Positions 16,025 to 22,626 of a DNA stretch of 24,321 bases are shown piece by piece. Origin of the DNA: CAZNKU01 sp045654805 (lineage in GTDB: Bacteria > Bacillota > Clostridia > Monoglobales > Firm-18); NCBI GenBank assembly GCA_045654805.1, contig JAZOOD010000062.1, positions 1 to 24,321 on the forward strand. The letters are read 5' to 3'. Under the pieces are notes generated by a model. That model made no database searches. It was not told the origin of the DNA and saw nothing but the letters and a program-made list of their open reading frames with translations. Position 1 is the first letter of the stretch. Every line of letters starts with the position of its first letter. The position numbers and the translations under genes are program-made.

Positions 16025-16070
16025 ATTTTGTTAAACTGAAAGAAGGAAAATGAAAGAAGGTTCTAGGCGT

Positions 16071-16634
16071 ATGAACAAGAAAACAGTAGCTTTAACGAAA
16101 GAACAATTCGACGATATCATTACGACGATGAAAGATGGCTTCACTGGTTTTCGACCAAATCCACGTGTTGCTACTGCATTAGTAATCGAAGCAAATTTAG
16201 GTATAAGAATATCTGACGTGCTTCAACTGAAGCTTAACGATATTAAAAAAGACGGCGACAGATATCATTTAGAGATAATAGAAAAGAAAACAAAAAAGGA
16301 AAGGACATTCACTGTTCCAAATGCAATATACACTTATCTTAAGATGTATTGCTTTGAAAATCATATAGAGCCAGATGAAAGAATCTTTCCTATCACAGAA
16401 AGAGCAGTTCAAAAACAATTAAAACTTGTTTGTGATTTCTGCGAGTATGAAAATATTTCTACACACTCTTTTAGAAAATTCTTTGCAACCGAAATTTATA
16501 AAAACAATGGATATGACATAATGTTAGTAAAGCACCTGCTACAACACAGTTCTGCAGCTACAACACAGCGTTACATAGGCATTGATACAAAGAAGGTTGA
16601 AGATGCTCTCGATACACATCTCAGATTGATATAA
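16071..16634 (+). CDS. Short FimB-sized tyrosine recombinase
   Basis: The 187-residue protein is essentially the catalytic domain of a tyrosine recombinase. All key residues are visible: Arg46 in NLGIRISDVL, the beta-hairpin lysines at 72-76 (KKTKK), His132 and Arg135 in THSFRKFFAT, His159 in LLQHSS, and the nucleophile Tyr168 in TQRYIG. It lacks the usual N-terminal core-binding domain of integrases, and its length matches the FimB/FimE invertases, which switch a promoter by inversion. The frame is open from an ATG at 16050, but the ribosome site there is only 3 bases away; AGAAGG lies 10 bases before the ATG at 16071. It is divergent from the adhesin, across the GTTCG cluster. Confidence 0.88.
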   Translation: MNKKTVALTKEQFDDIITTMKDGFTGFRPNPRVATALVIEANLGIRISDVLQLKLNDIKKDGDRYHLEIIEKKTKKERTFTVPNAIYTYLKMYCFENHIEPDERIFPITERAVQKQLKLVCDFCEYENISTHSFRKFFATEIYKNNGYDIMLVKHLLQHSSAATTQRYIGIDTKKVEDALDTHLRLI

Positions 16635-16643
16635 CAGAAAATG

Positions 16644-16676
16644 GGGACTGCGTTAATGCAGTCCCTATGTTTTTAG
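16644..16676 (+). terminator. Probable terminator after the recombinase
   Basis: GGGACTGC (16644-16651) pairs perfectly with GCAGTCCC (16658-16665) around a six-base loop, followed by TATGTTTTTA. The T-run is short and the next ribosome site follows at once, so it may be leaky. Confidence 0.55.
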
Positions 16677-16686
16677 GAGGAAGCTA

Positions 16687-16968
16687 ATGAAAGATTATTA
16701 TCAGGTTACATGTACATATGAACGAAGTACAAATATTGTAGGTATTTATGATACTTATGAAGAGGCATATAATTCAATGCTTGAAGACTTTTCAAGTGTT
16801 GTAGATTATTCGGTAGATGCATTAAATGAGTATCTGGAGGAAGTTGGCGATGATGCAGATATATGCGACTGGTCAGCCTGGACAAATCATCGTGGTGATA
16901 ATTGCGATTGGAATATTTTTTGTCTAAGATATGATAACGGCAATCTGAAAAATATTATGCCGCTATAA
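16687..16968 (+). CDS. Small acidic hypothetical protein
   Basis: The 93-residue protein begins MKDYYQVTCTYERSTNIVGIYDTYEEAYNSM, a strand followed by a helix that looks like a small alpha/beta fold. It is rich in Asp and Glu in the middle (LEEVGDDADICDW) and has conserved-looking Trp and Cys residues near the end. No family is recognised. AGGAGG lies 6 bases before the ATG, and the gene follows the recombinase terminator hairpin by 21 bases. The next gene starts 24 bases downstream, so the two are probably co-transcribed. Confidence 0.7.
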   Translation: MKDYYQVTCTYERSTNIVGIYDTYEEAYNSMLEDFSSVVDYSVDALNEYLEEVGDDADICDWSAWTNHRGDNCDWNIFCLRYDNGNLKNIMPL

Positions 16969-16992
16969 GTAATAACGCAAAGGAGAAAAATA

Positions 16993-17265
16993 ATGTCACA
17001 GAAAAAAAACATTTTAGAAAGATTATATGATGGTGATTATTCCCCTTGTGATTCCATTAAAATAGATGATGAAAAATATTTTGAGCTCTCAGATAAAGCT
17101 GACAAAGAACATCAGTTTTTCAAACAGTTTATCCCACTAGAGTATCAAAAACGATATGAGCAATTACCAGGGCTATTTTTTGAAATAAATCATCGTTATG
17201 AGTACATTTACTACAAAGAAGGACTAAGCGCAGGCTTAGATATTAAAAAAGAATTAAGCAAATAA
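16993..17265 (+). CDS. DUF6809-like small protein
   Basis: The 90-residue protein starts MSQKKNILERLYDGDYSP and ends YYKEGLSAGLDIKKELSK. The N-terminal ILExLYxGxxxP turn, a central helical region and the closing GxxxGxxxxxE helix match what I recall of DUF6809 (PF20648), small helical cytosolic proteins common in clostridial mobile elements. No function is known. GGAG lies 8 bases before the ATG. A strong terminator follows at 17299-17332. Confidence 0.72.
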   Translation: MSQKKNILERLYDGDYSPCDSIKIDDEKYFELSDKADKEHQFFKQFIPLEYQKRYEQLPGLFFEINHRYEYIYYKEGLSAGLDIKKELSK

Positions 17266-17298
17266 GATATTCTATTTACTAATTTTTTATAACAAAAC

Positions 17299-17332
17299 AG
17301 AGCAGACAAGCTACAGGGTCTGCTCTATTTTT
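17299..17332 (+). terminator. Rho-independent terminator after the DUF6809-like gene
   Basis: AGAGCAGAC (17299-17307) pairs perfectly with GTCTGCTCT (17318-17326) around a ten-base loop and is followed by ATTTTTAT. Confidence 0.85.
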
Positions 17333-17461
17333 ATACAATATTAAAAACTATTATTAGGATATATAAATATACTCTTATTTACATAGTCATAACACTGACA
17401 ATAAAAAACCTTCTATGAATTCATAGTAATGATATCTGCACATATATCTTATACATTGCTA

Positions 17462-17490
17462 TTTACAATTATTTTATTATCTTCTATAAT
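17462..17490 (+). promoter_or_regulatory. Promoter of the candidate structured RNA
   Basis: TTTACA (17462-17467) and a perfect TATAAT (17485-17490) are separated by 17 bases. The predicted start is near 17497, in the middle of a gene-free stretch that begins at 17333. Confidence 0.7.
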
Positions 17491-17496
17491 ATAAGT

Positions 17497-17730
17497 AATC
17501 TATTTTTCACTATCTTAACAACAGTTAAGAAACAGGCCGTTTATTCGGAATTTTTAGGTTAGTTCAAATAACTAATCAGCAGCCGGGCAACTTGATAATG
17601 AAGAGGTTGCTCATTTTCTTACAAAAGTAAGAAAATTTCTAAAAAGAAATATTACCAAGGGAGTAGTCTCCCTTGACTAATGATGTGTAAACAAGGAACT
17701 AGTGCTTTAGTGCACTGGTTCCTTTTTTAT
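17497..17730 (+). ncRNA. Candidate structured RNA or leader with a chain of hairpins
   Basis: Between a consensus promoter and a strong terminator lie successive hairpins: CTTAAC/GTTAAG (17514-17529), GGTTAGTT/AACTAATC (17557-17577), GGGCAAC/GTTGCTC (17585-17612), TTTTCTTAC/GTAAGAAAA (17614-17635), TTTCT/AGAAA (17636-17649), CAAGGGAG/CTCCCTTG (17656-17675) and the terminator (17695-17722). Wobble pairs in three of them fit only plus-strand RNA. No open frame with a ribosome site occurs inside. It ends 30 bases before the 17759 gene, so it could be a stand-alone small RNA or a terminator-controlled leader. I do not recognise a known riboswitch, T-box or 6S pattern. Confidence 0.6.
17695..17730 (+). 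terminator. Strong terminator ending the candidate RNA
   Basis: GGAACTAGTGC (17695-17705) pairs with GCACTGGTTCC (17712-17722), 11 pairs including one U-G, and is followed by TTTTTTAT. It lies upstream of the 17759 gene rather than after a gene, so it ends an untranslated RNA. Confidence 0.85.
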
Positions 17731-17758
17731 TTTATAAAAAATGAAAGGAGACAGCACT

Positions 17759-18025
17759 ATGGCACAGACAACGGTTAACTACGATGAGCTGATACAGGTT
17801 TACAGTTCACCTATTTCCACAGCAAAATACGTAAGACCGAAAAGAAAGGTTAGCATCAGATATAAGTCACTAAATTTTCTACGCAAAATATGTAACTTAT
17901 TAGATGATGACATCAGTGACCAAGAGTTGAGAAGCATTGTGATTGGAGGTATTATTGCTGGAGCTTTATCGCTCCCTTTGCTCTCAATTACAATAATTAT
18001 TCTAAATTGCTTGGTTTACGGATGA
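17759..18025 (+). CDS. Small tail-anchored membrane protein, hypothetical
   Basis: The 88-residue protein has a hydrophilic, basic N-terminal part (YVRPKRKVSIRYKSLNFLRK near 26-45), an acidic stretch (LLDDDISDQE) and a single C-terminal membrane helix (about 62-85, GGIIAGALSLPLLSITIIIL). A longer frame starts at 17741, but AAAGGAG lies between that ATG and the ATG at 17759, at 8 bases, so the latter is used. It is the first gene after the candidate RNA terminator and starts a plus-strand run to 19631. No family is recognised. Confidence 0.72.
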   Translation: MAQTTVNYDELIQVYSSPISTAKYVRPKRKVSIRYKSLNFLRKICNLLDDDISDQELRSIVIGGIIAGALSLPLLSITIIILNCLVYG

Positions 18026-18037
18026 AAGGAGAACACA

Positions 18038-18328
18038 ATGGAAAAAAAGAACATTTGCTATCTTGTTATTAATGAGTACAATTATCCCCTTTTGGGATCC
18101 TCTGACAAGGATATTCTCGCAGCTACACAAAAAAGAGCAGTTGCAGTCAAATACCTCAAAGAACAGGTTGATCAGCATCTGGAATATCTTTTTAATACGC
18201 AGTCATATGACCGGAAGAGATGTGAAATGTCCTGGTACAGAGATTATGAATTCGAGATTTCTTCTGAAAAATATGAATTTTCTGATGTCTACAAAATTGT
18301 AGAAGTACCATATCTGGAGGATGACTAA
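18038..18328 (+). CDS. Hypothetical protein
   Basis: The 96-residue protein starts MEKKNICYLVINEYNYPLLG and is largely helical in the middle (KRAVAVKYLKEQVDQHLEYLF), with a Tyr-rich C-terminal half and an acidic end. No named family is recognised. AAAGGAG lies 7 bases before the ATG. Its stop lies just before the ATG of the YubB-like gene, whose ribosome site GGAGG is inside this gene's last codons, so translation is coupled. Confidence 0.7.
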   Translation: MEKKNICYLVINEYNYPLLGSSDKDILAATQKRAVAVKYLKEQVDQHLEYLFNTQSYDRKRCEMSWYRDYEFEISSEKYEFSDVYKIVEVPYLEDD

Positions 18329-18329
18329 C

Positions 18330-18920
18330 ATGCCAAACTGGTGTAGTACAGTCATTGCCTTCTGGAGCAATGAAGATTGTGCATTGGATGCTTTCAGAGA
18401 AAATATAATCCGTGCATTGGAAATACTTCCCATTGTAGATAATGAATCAGAGAATTGGCAAGGCAGAGTATCGCGATATTTTGACACATCTGCTAAGGGT
18501 GAACGCGGTTTTATTCAGGATATATCCCCTATTGAAAAAATATGGAGTGATGGCCATATCAAACATTATTTTACAGTTTCACAGGAAGATGCCTGGGGTC
18601 CTCATATTAGTATGTGGTCCGGTATCATAAATGAATCTGAACTTAATATTTCAATAGATTATACTGCCGAAGAACCCGGATGCGGTATTTATGTAAATAC
18701 AGACACGGAGGGGATATTCTTTCCCGACAGATATTTATGTGACTGCAGCATAGGATGTGAATATTTTTCAGCTGAAGGAGATATGATTGAACGTTTAAAA
18801 GAAATTGATGGAGCTTTTAAAGACTGTGAATCAATCCGACAGGCGCAATATATTGCTGAAAAACTTGTAGATGAAAAGAAATTTGATTGGTTTGTAATCG
18901 AAGAATTTCAAGATAGTTAG
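18330..18920 (+). CDS. YubB/DUF1281-like protein
   Basis: The 196-residue protein begins MPNWCSTVIAFW, close to the M-x-N-W-C-x-N signature of the YubB ferredoxin-like family (DUF1281, api92), which is common on plasmids, phages and conjugative elements. The later block YFTVSQEDAWGPHISMWSG and the acidic CGIYVNTDTEG region fit the same fold, including the substrate-side strands. The function is unknown. The frame is open from 18321, but GGAGG with 9 bases of spacing points to the ATG at 18330. It lies in the run 17759-19631, 12 bases before the YodL-DUF3846 gene. Confidence 0.75.
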   Translation: MPNWCSTVIAFWSNEDCALDAFRENIIRALEILPIVDNESENWQGRVSRYFDTSAKGERGFIQDISPIEKIWSDGHIKHYFTVSQEDAWGPHISMWSGIINESELNISIDYTAEEPGCGIYVNTDTEGIFFPDRYLCDCSIGCEYFSAEGDMIERLKEIDGAFKDCESIRQAQYIAEKLVDEKKFDWFVIEEFQDS

Positions 18921-18932
18921 GAGAAAAGAATT

Positions 18933-19631
18933 ATGAAAATCAAAATTTATCAGATTGATGTTAATATGGACTATAACGGTGTTTGTTTTAAGAGTTACTA
19001 TGAATTTATGAAACTTACCCATAGCAGTATGATTGACAGCAGCATTTATGTGCTTACATTTGACGGAGATATAGAATGTACCTCTCTCGAAGAAGTATAT
19101 ATTAAGTTTAACACAGACTTACCTGCAGAATATACAGGACGTTCTATGACAGCGTCTGATGTTGTATATATAGCAGACAGTGATAAGTATTACTATTGTG
19201 ATACTGTCGGATTCAAAGAAATCTCTTTTGATGCCAAAAAAGTTAAAGAGAAAAGAATAACTGTTGTATATCTTGAACCTGATAAACTTGCTCAGGTTAA
19301 GGTAATTGATAATACTCTTGATGCTATGCAAAAATTAGTTGGAGGTGGATATATCGAAACCTTCTACGGGATTGATGCTCCATGTGTAATCATATGTAAT
19401 GACGAAGGTAAGTTAAATGGTATGACTCTCAACAGATCTATACGTAAAAATGGCAAAATTGTAGAGGTTATAGCGGGTCCTTTCTTCATCTGTGATGCCA
19501 GCGGACCTAATTTCAAAAGTTTGAGTAAGGAACTGATTGACAAATACATAAGACAATTCAGATTCCCGGAGCTATTCTTTATGGCTAATAACGAAATTTG
19601 TGCCATTCCATACAATCCTGATAAGACCTAA
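18933..19631 (+). CDS. YodL-like plus DUF3846 fusion protein
   Basis: This 232-residue protein has two parts. Residues 1-105 look like the YodL domain (PF14191): IYQIDVN, IECTSLEEVYIKFNTDLPAEYTGRSMTASDVV and YYCDTVGFKEI. Residues 108-225 look like DUF3846 (PF12957): ITVVYLEPDKLAQVKVIDNT, then MQKLVGGGYIETFYG, then NDEGKLNGMTLNRS and VIAGPFFICDASG. Both domains are typical of accessory proteins on clostridial conjugative elements and neither has a known function. GGAG lies 9 bases before the ATG. It is the last gene of the run that starts at 17759. Confidence 0.85.
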   Translation: MKIKIYQIDVNMDYNGVCFKSYYEFMKLTHSSMIDSSIYVLTFDGDIECTSLEEVYIKFNTDLPAEYTGRSMTASDVVYIADSDKYYYCDTVGFKEISFDAKKVKEKRITVVYLEPDKLAQVKVIDNTLDAMQKLVGGGYIETFYGIDAPCVIICNDEGKLNGMTLNRSIRKNGKIVEVIAGPFFICDASGPNFKSLSKELIDKYIRQFRFPELFFMANNEICAIPYNPDKT

Positions 19632-19638
19632 AAAGATG

Positions 19639-19665
19639 AATCCCCTGAGCAAAGCTCAGGGGATT
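19639..19665. terminator. Hairpin between convergent genes, likely shared terminator
   Basis: AATCCCCTGAGC (19639-19650) pairs perfectly with 19654-19665 around an AAA loop, 12 pairs. T-runs on both sides are weak (CTAATTATTT to the right; TTCATCTTTTT on the minus strand), so it may serve both converging genes. Confidence 0.75.
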
Positions 19666-19673
19666 CTAATTAT

Positions 19674-20984
19674 TTAATCAATATTTCGCGTATATCTGCA
19701 TGACGGATATGAAGTACACCCATAAAATTGCCCGAATTTTCCATTCTTAATTTTTAGTTCACTGCCACACTTTGGGCATTTCGGTATATGAAAACTTTCA
19801 GGTGCTTTATGCTGAGGCTGTTTATTTTCAGAGAAACATATTTTGCAAGTTCCAAGATTAACTCTGCCTTGTCCACCATACTCTATAAATTCGAAATCTC
19901 TCTTTACTTCACCGCAGCATTGACATTTAACCCATCGCCTACCTTTATCGTCTTTTACTGGTTTCTGCTGCTGATCTATATTACTATTAATATAATCCCA
20001 GTTTATAATATCTGGAATTTCCTCCTGCGTTTTTGGCTTTTCTGAAACAGCTTGTACCTCTTTCTTAGCTGCTTCTACAGCCTTTTCTTTTGCAAGAATT
20101 ATATTTATTCTTTCTCTCTCTTCTGCTCTTTTTCTTGCCAGTTCTTCAGCTTTTCTTTTATTCTCTTCCCTTCTCCTGCGTTCAACATCTATTTCTTTGT
20201 TATATTCACTTTCTTTTGTTTTCCGCATTTCTTTTAAAGGGACACCATTAAATCGAATTTCATTATCCATATCTATATCATAATATGATAACAATCCAGA
20301 TGAAATTTCAATTTCTTGCCACAGTCCATTTATATCTTTTATGTAAAAAGAAGCTATCATTCTGGCATTTTTATAATCAGACTTATTCACTGCCAAAAAC
20401 AAGCAATACCCCTGTCTATTTTGCATCTTCATATTTTTCTCAGGATACTGCCCATTGGTACCTCTGTTATCTACATCAACTACATATATTGTAGAAATAT
20501 CATTGCTGTTTTCTTTTAAAACGTCAAATTTTTCATCTAAAAGATTAATTCTGTTTTTACTGTAGCAAAGCCCTATATTTCTATTTCTTGATAAAAAGGT
20601 ATACTCGTATTTCCTTATAGTATCTCCAATAAGATTTATTGGGACTCTTGATTCAACATCAGATACTTTAATCTTATCGTCGAGCCAGCATTTTAAAACA
20701 ATTTTTGAAAAGATAGTTACTGCACCTTCTTTAACTGCAGTACATTTATTGTCATCGGTTCCACTTTTTGTTCTGAAATGCTGTTCTCTTAAATTTCTAT
20801 CACCTGCTACTAAAATTAAATTTGCACCACATCCACAGGGGCAAAACAGTTCTCCCCTTCTGCTCTTTTCTCGTAAATCTGCTAGCTTTTCAGGGATATT
20901 AATCTGCTTACCATTTATTACAGTGTAAATACTTTCAATACCTATAATTTGGCCATTGTACAAACATTCACTTCTCTGTACCAC
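19674..20984 (-). CDS. CoiA-like protein with C-terminal topoisomerase-type zinc finger
   Basis: Of 436 residues, the N-terminal part has LFCPCGCGANLILVAGDRN and EQHFR (Cys48, Cys50, Cys52, His69). This resembles the zinc-binding front of CoiA-like competence proteins, a family linked to a nuclease-like domain, though I cannot confirm the nuclease residues. A charged coiled coil follows (about 260-315, Arg/Glu/Lys-rich). Then comes a CQCC...CKIC ribbon (about 354-383). Last is CPKCGSELKIKNGKFGQFYGC, a topoisomerase IA C4 zinc finger (403-430), suggesting single-stranded DNA binding. The GTG at 20984 has GGGAG 8 bases upstream; the longer frame at 21002 begins with TTG. A strong promoter lies at 21021-21049. 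Confidence 0.75.
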   Translation of the reverse strand: MVQRSECLYNGQIIGIESIYTVINGKQINIPEKLADLREKSRRGELFCPCGCGANLILVAGDRNLREQHFRTKSGTDDNKCTAVKEGAVTIFSKIVLKCWLDDKIKVSDVESRVPINLIGDTIRKYEYTFLSRNRNIGLCYSKNRINLLDEKFDVLKENSNDISTIYVVDVDNRGTNGQYPEKNMKMQNRQGYCLFLAVNKSDYKNARMIASFYIKDINGLWQEIEISSGLLSYYDIDMDNEIRFNGVPLKEMRKTKESEYNKEIDVERRRREENKRKAEELARKRAEERERINIILAKEKAVEAAKKEVQAVSEKPKTQEEIPDIINWDYINSNIDQQQKPVKDDKGRRWVKCQCCGEVKRDFEFIEYGGQGRVNLGTCKICFSENKQPQHKAPESFHIPKCPKCGSELKIKNGKFGQFYGCTSYPSCRYTRNID

Positions 20985-21020
20985 TAAAATCACTCCCACC
21001 AAGAATTGCTTATAAGTATA

Positions 21021-21049
21021 ATTATATCACTCTATATATGTATTATCAA
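21021..21049 (-). promoter_or_regulatory. Promoter for the CoiA-like gene
   Basis: On the minus strand, TTGATA (21049-21044) and TATAAT (21026-21021) are 17 bases apart and lie about 37 bases before the GTG start at 20984. Confidence 0.75.
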
Positions 21050-21106
21050 ACGTCCGTACTGCTACAAGGCACCATTGTCGTTTTTTTGCTCAACTCATAA
21101 ATAGCT

Positions 21107-21165
21107 GTATCTATATATTATATATAATGTAATATATTATATATATACTTATTATATATTACTGC
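21107..21165. repeat. Alternating A/T tract
   Basis: About 60 bases made almost only of TA and AT steps (repeats of TATATA and ATTATA) with overlapping short palindromes. It separates the CoiA-like gene from the XRE gene terminator. It could be an easily melted or bent spacer; no origin-type iterons are visible. Confidence 0.5.
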
Positions 21166-21183
21166 GATGGGCAGTCTATAAAT

Positions 21184-21208
21184 AAAAAAGCGCACTATAG
21201 CAGTGCGC
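21184..21208 (-). terminator. Rho-independent terminator after the small XRE gene
   Basis: GCGCACT (21190-21196) pairs with AGTGCGC (21202-21208) around a five-base loop, and the minus strand continues TTTTTTAT. It lies directly after the stop at 21217. Confidence 0.85.
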
Positions 21209-21216
21209 ATAAATTA

Positions 21217-21435
21217 TTATTCTGGTTTTATATATGTCATAAGTTCATCAAGAGTTATCTCCAGATAATAACAAAGCTTACACAATAATCCAGTATCTAT
21301 TCTTTGAAAATCATTTCTACAATATCTGTTAAAATTTGTTCGAGGAATATTCAAATCTTTACAAACCTGATTCTTTGATATTCCCTTTTCCTTTAATATT
21401 TCATCAATATGAAATATAATTTTGCCGTAGTCCAT
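21217..21435 (-). CDS. Small XRE-type HTH regulator
   Basis: The 72-residue protein is a single Cro/C1-like helix-turn-helix of the short YdcN type: IDEILKEKGISKNQVCKDLNIPRTNFNRYCRNDF, then IDTGLLCKLCYYLEITLDELM. The Arg-Thr-Asn-Phe-Asn stretch would be the recognition helix. No sensor domain is present. It is divergent from the SLOG gene at 21526, with only 90 bases between the starts, and a 6-base dyad there overlaps the opposite promoter, so it probably represses that gene and itself. AGAGG lies 8 bases before the ATG. Confidence 0.85.
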   Translation of the reverse strand: MDYGKIIFHIDEILKEKGISKNQVCKDLNIPRTNFNRYCRNDFQRIDTGLLCKLCYYLEITLDELMTYIKPE

Positions 21436-21446
21436 AGTTCATCCTC

Positions 21447-21475
21447 TTTACTTTGTTGAATTTATTATATATAAT
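21447..21475 (+). promoter_or_regulatory. Promoter for the SLOG gene
   Basis: TTTACT (21447-21452) and TATAAT (21470-21475) are 17 bases apart. A second TATAAT at 21515-21520 lies only 5 bases before the ATG at 21526 and would give a leaderless message. Confidence 0.6.
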
Positions 21476-21482
21476 GATTCAA
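21456..21482. promoter_or_regulatory. Likely operator of the small XRE regulator
   Basis: TTGAAT (21456-21461) and its exact complement ATTCAA (21477-21482) are 15 bases apart and bracket the -10 box of the plus-strand promoter. The position between the divergent regulator and SLOG genes is the usual place for such an operator. Binding is inferred. Confidence 0.5.
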
Positions 21483-21525
21483 TAAATAATAATTCACTAT
21501 TCAGCCACTCACTATATAATTAGTT

Positions 21526-22017
21526 ATGCGTAATTTAAAAGAAAAAACCTGTTGTTTTACAGGTCATCGAGAGATAACCTTACCTGTTGAAACCATCAAA
21601 TATAATCTTGAAAAACAATTAAAACGACTAATTTCTTCCGGTGTTATATATTATGGCGCCGGTGGTGCACTAGGTTTTGATACTCTTGCTGCACTTACCA
21701 TCATTAAAATGCGAAATATATACCCAGAAATAAAATTAATATTAGTTCTCCCTTGTAAAGAGCAGACTAAGGGTTGGAATAGTAACGATATAGAAATTTA
21801 TAATTATATTTTGAATCAAGCTGATAAAGTTGTATATACATCTGAAAACTACTATCCCGGTTGTATGCACAAGCGCAATCGCCACCTTGTAGATAACAGT
21901 TCGCACTGTATATGCTATTTAGAAAAAAATACTGGTGGCACAGCATATACTGTCAACTATGCAAAAGAAAAGGGATTAACTATTTATAATGTTGCTAGCA
22001 ACACTTTAATCATTTGA
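21526..22017 (+). CDS. SLOG-family protein (DUF1273/YpsA-like)
   Basis: The 163-residue protein has the Rossmann-like SLOG fold signature: CCFTGHRE at residues 9-16 (first phosphate loop), YYGAGGALGFDTLAAL near 42-57 (second glycine loop and the acid), and CMHKRNRHLVDNSSHCICYLEKNTGGTAYTVNYAKEKG near 113-150. The family binds nucleotide-type ligands and is related to DprA and LOG proteins; members occur in nucleotide-signalling and phage-conflict systems. No Shine-Dalgarno sequence is seen in front of the ATG, so translation may be leaderless from the 21515 TATAAT. The gene pairs with the divergent XRE regulator and the hypothetical gene at 22039. Confidence 0.85.
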   Translation: MRNLKEKTCCFTGHREITLPVETIKYNLEKQLKRLISSGVIYYGAGGALGFDTLAALTIIKMRNIYPEIKLILVLPCKEQTKGWNSNDIEIYNYILNQADKVVYTSENYYPGCMHKRNRHLVDNSSHCICYLEKNTGGTAYTVNYAKEKGLTIYNVASNTLII

Positions 22018-22038
22018 TTTGTTTAACGGAGTTATTTT

Positions 22039-22533
22039 ATGAATATTAAAGATGATTTTACTAAAGAAGAAATATACTTTGATGATATTGAAACCACTGC
22101 TCATAATAATGAAAACTCTGAAAGTAGTAATATTGTAAAAAAATATATAGAAATTGCAGAACTTAATAAGGCACAGTACAAACAAATTAAAAATGAAAAA
22201 CTTATTAGATTTATAAAAGAGCATATATACGAAGATATAAAATATGCAGCATTTTTAAGTCATGGGAAATGTGAACTTGAAATTGATGATAAAGAAGAAC
22301 TCTGTTATATTACTCTATACAGCAAATATTTGTTTATTAACGATGAATTGTCTATATCAAAATCAAAAATTACCGATATATTGAAACAGGCAACGTGGAC
22401 AAAAATTTCTGCAGACGGAGAATATGTAAAATATCAATTTATGTTTCAATTGTATGAAACAGTAAAAGTAAAAGATTATTCACAAAAAATCAAACAACTG
22501 AAAAAAGAAATAAAAGAAGGCAGTCAAAAATAA
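22039..22533 (+). CDS. Hypothetical protein downstream of the SLOG gene
   Basis: The 164-residue protein is very rich in Lys, Glu, Asp and Asn. An acidic N-terminus (DDFTKEEIYFDDIETT) is followed by a mostly helical segment, a central strand-like region (CELEIDDKEELCYITLYSKYLFI) and a Lys-rich C-terminal helix (KIKQLKKEIKEG). No family is recognised and there is no membrane segment. CGGAG lies 8 bases before the ATG, 21 bases after the SLOG stop, so it probably shares that transcript. A terminator follows directly. Confidence 0.7.
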   Translation: MNIKDDFTKEEIYFDDIETTAHNNENSESSNIVKKYIEIAELNKAQYKQIKNEKLIRFIKEHIYEDIKYAAFLSHGKCELEIDDKEELCYITLYSKYLFINDELSISKSKITDILKQATWTKISADGEYVKYQFMFQLYETVKVKDYSQKIKQLKKEIKEGSQK

Positions 22534-22552
22534 TTGACTGCCTTATATTTTT
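22519..22552 (+). terminator. Rho-independent terminator of the SLOG operon
   Basis: GGCAGTCA (22519-22526) pairs with TGACTGCC (22535-22542) around an eight-base loop, followed by TTATATTTTT. The stem overlaps the last codons of the 22039 gene. Confidence 0.8.
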
Positions 22553-22564
22553 AACAACTGTCGG

Positions 22565-22593
22565 TTGTATTTTGTTTTTCAATATGCTAAAAT
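22565..22593 (+). promoter_or_regulatory. Promoter for the UmuC-like polymerase gene
   Basis: TTGTAT (22565-22570) and TAAAAT (22588-22593) are 17 bases apart and 33 bases before the ATG. No complete LexA-type box (GAAC-N4-GTTC) is seen around it. Confidence 0.6.
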
Positions 22594-22626
22594 ATGGTCA
22601 AAACCACAAAACATTAGGAGGTTATT

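Noticed and set aside
17497..18025. Type III toxin-antitoxin arrangement (RNA antitoxin, terminator, toxin gene)
   Set aside because: The RNA lacks the tandem short repeats of those systems, and the following protein is a small tail-anchored protein without ToxN-like features.
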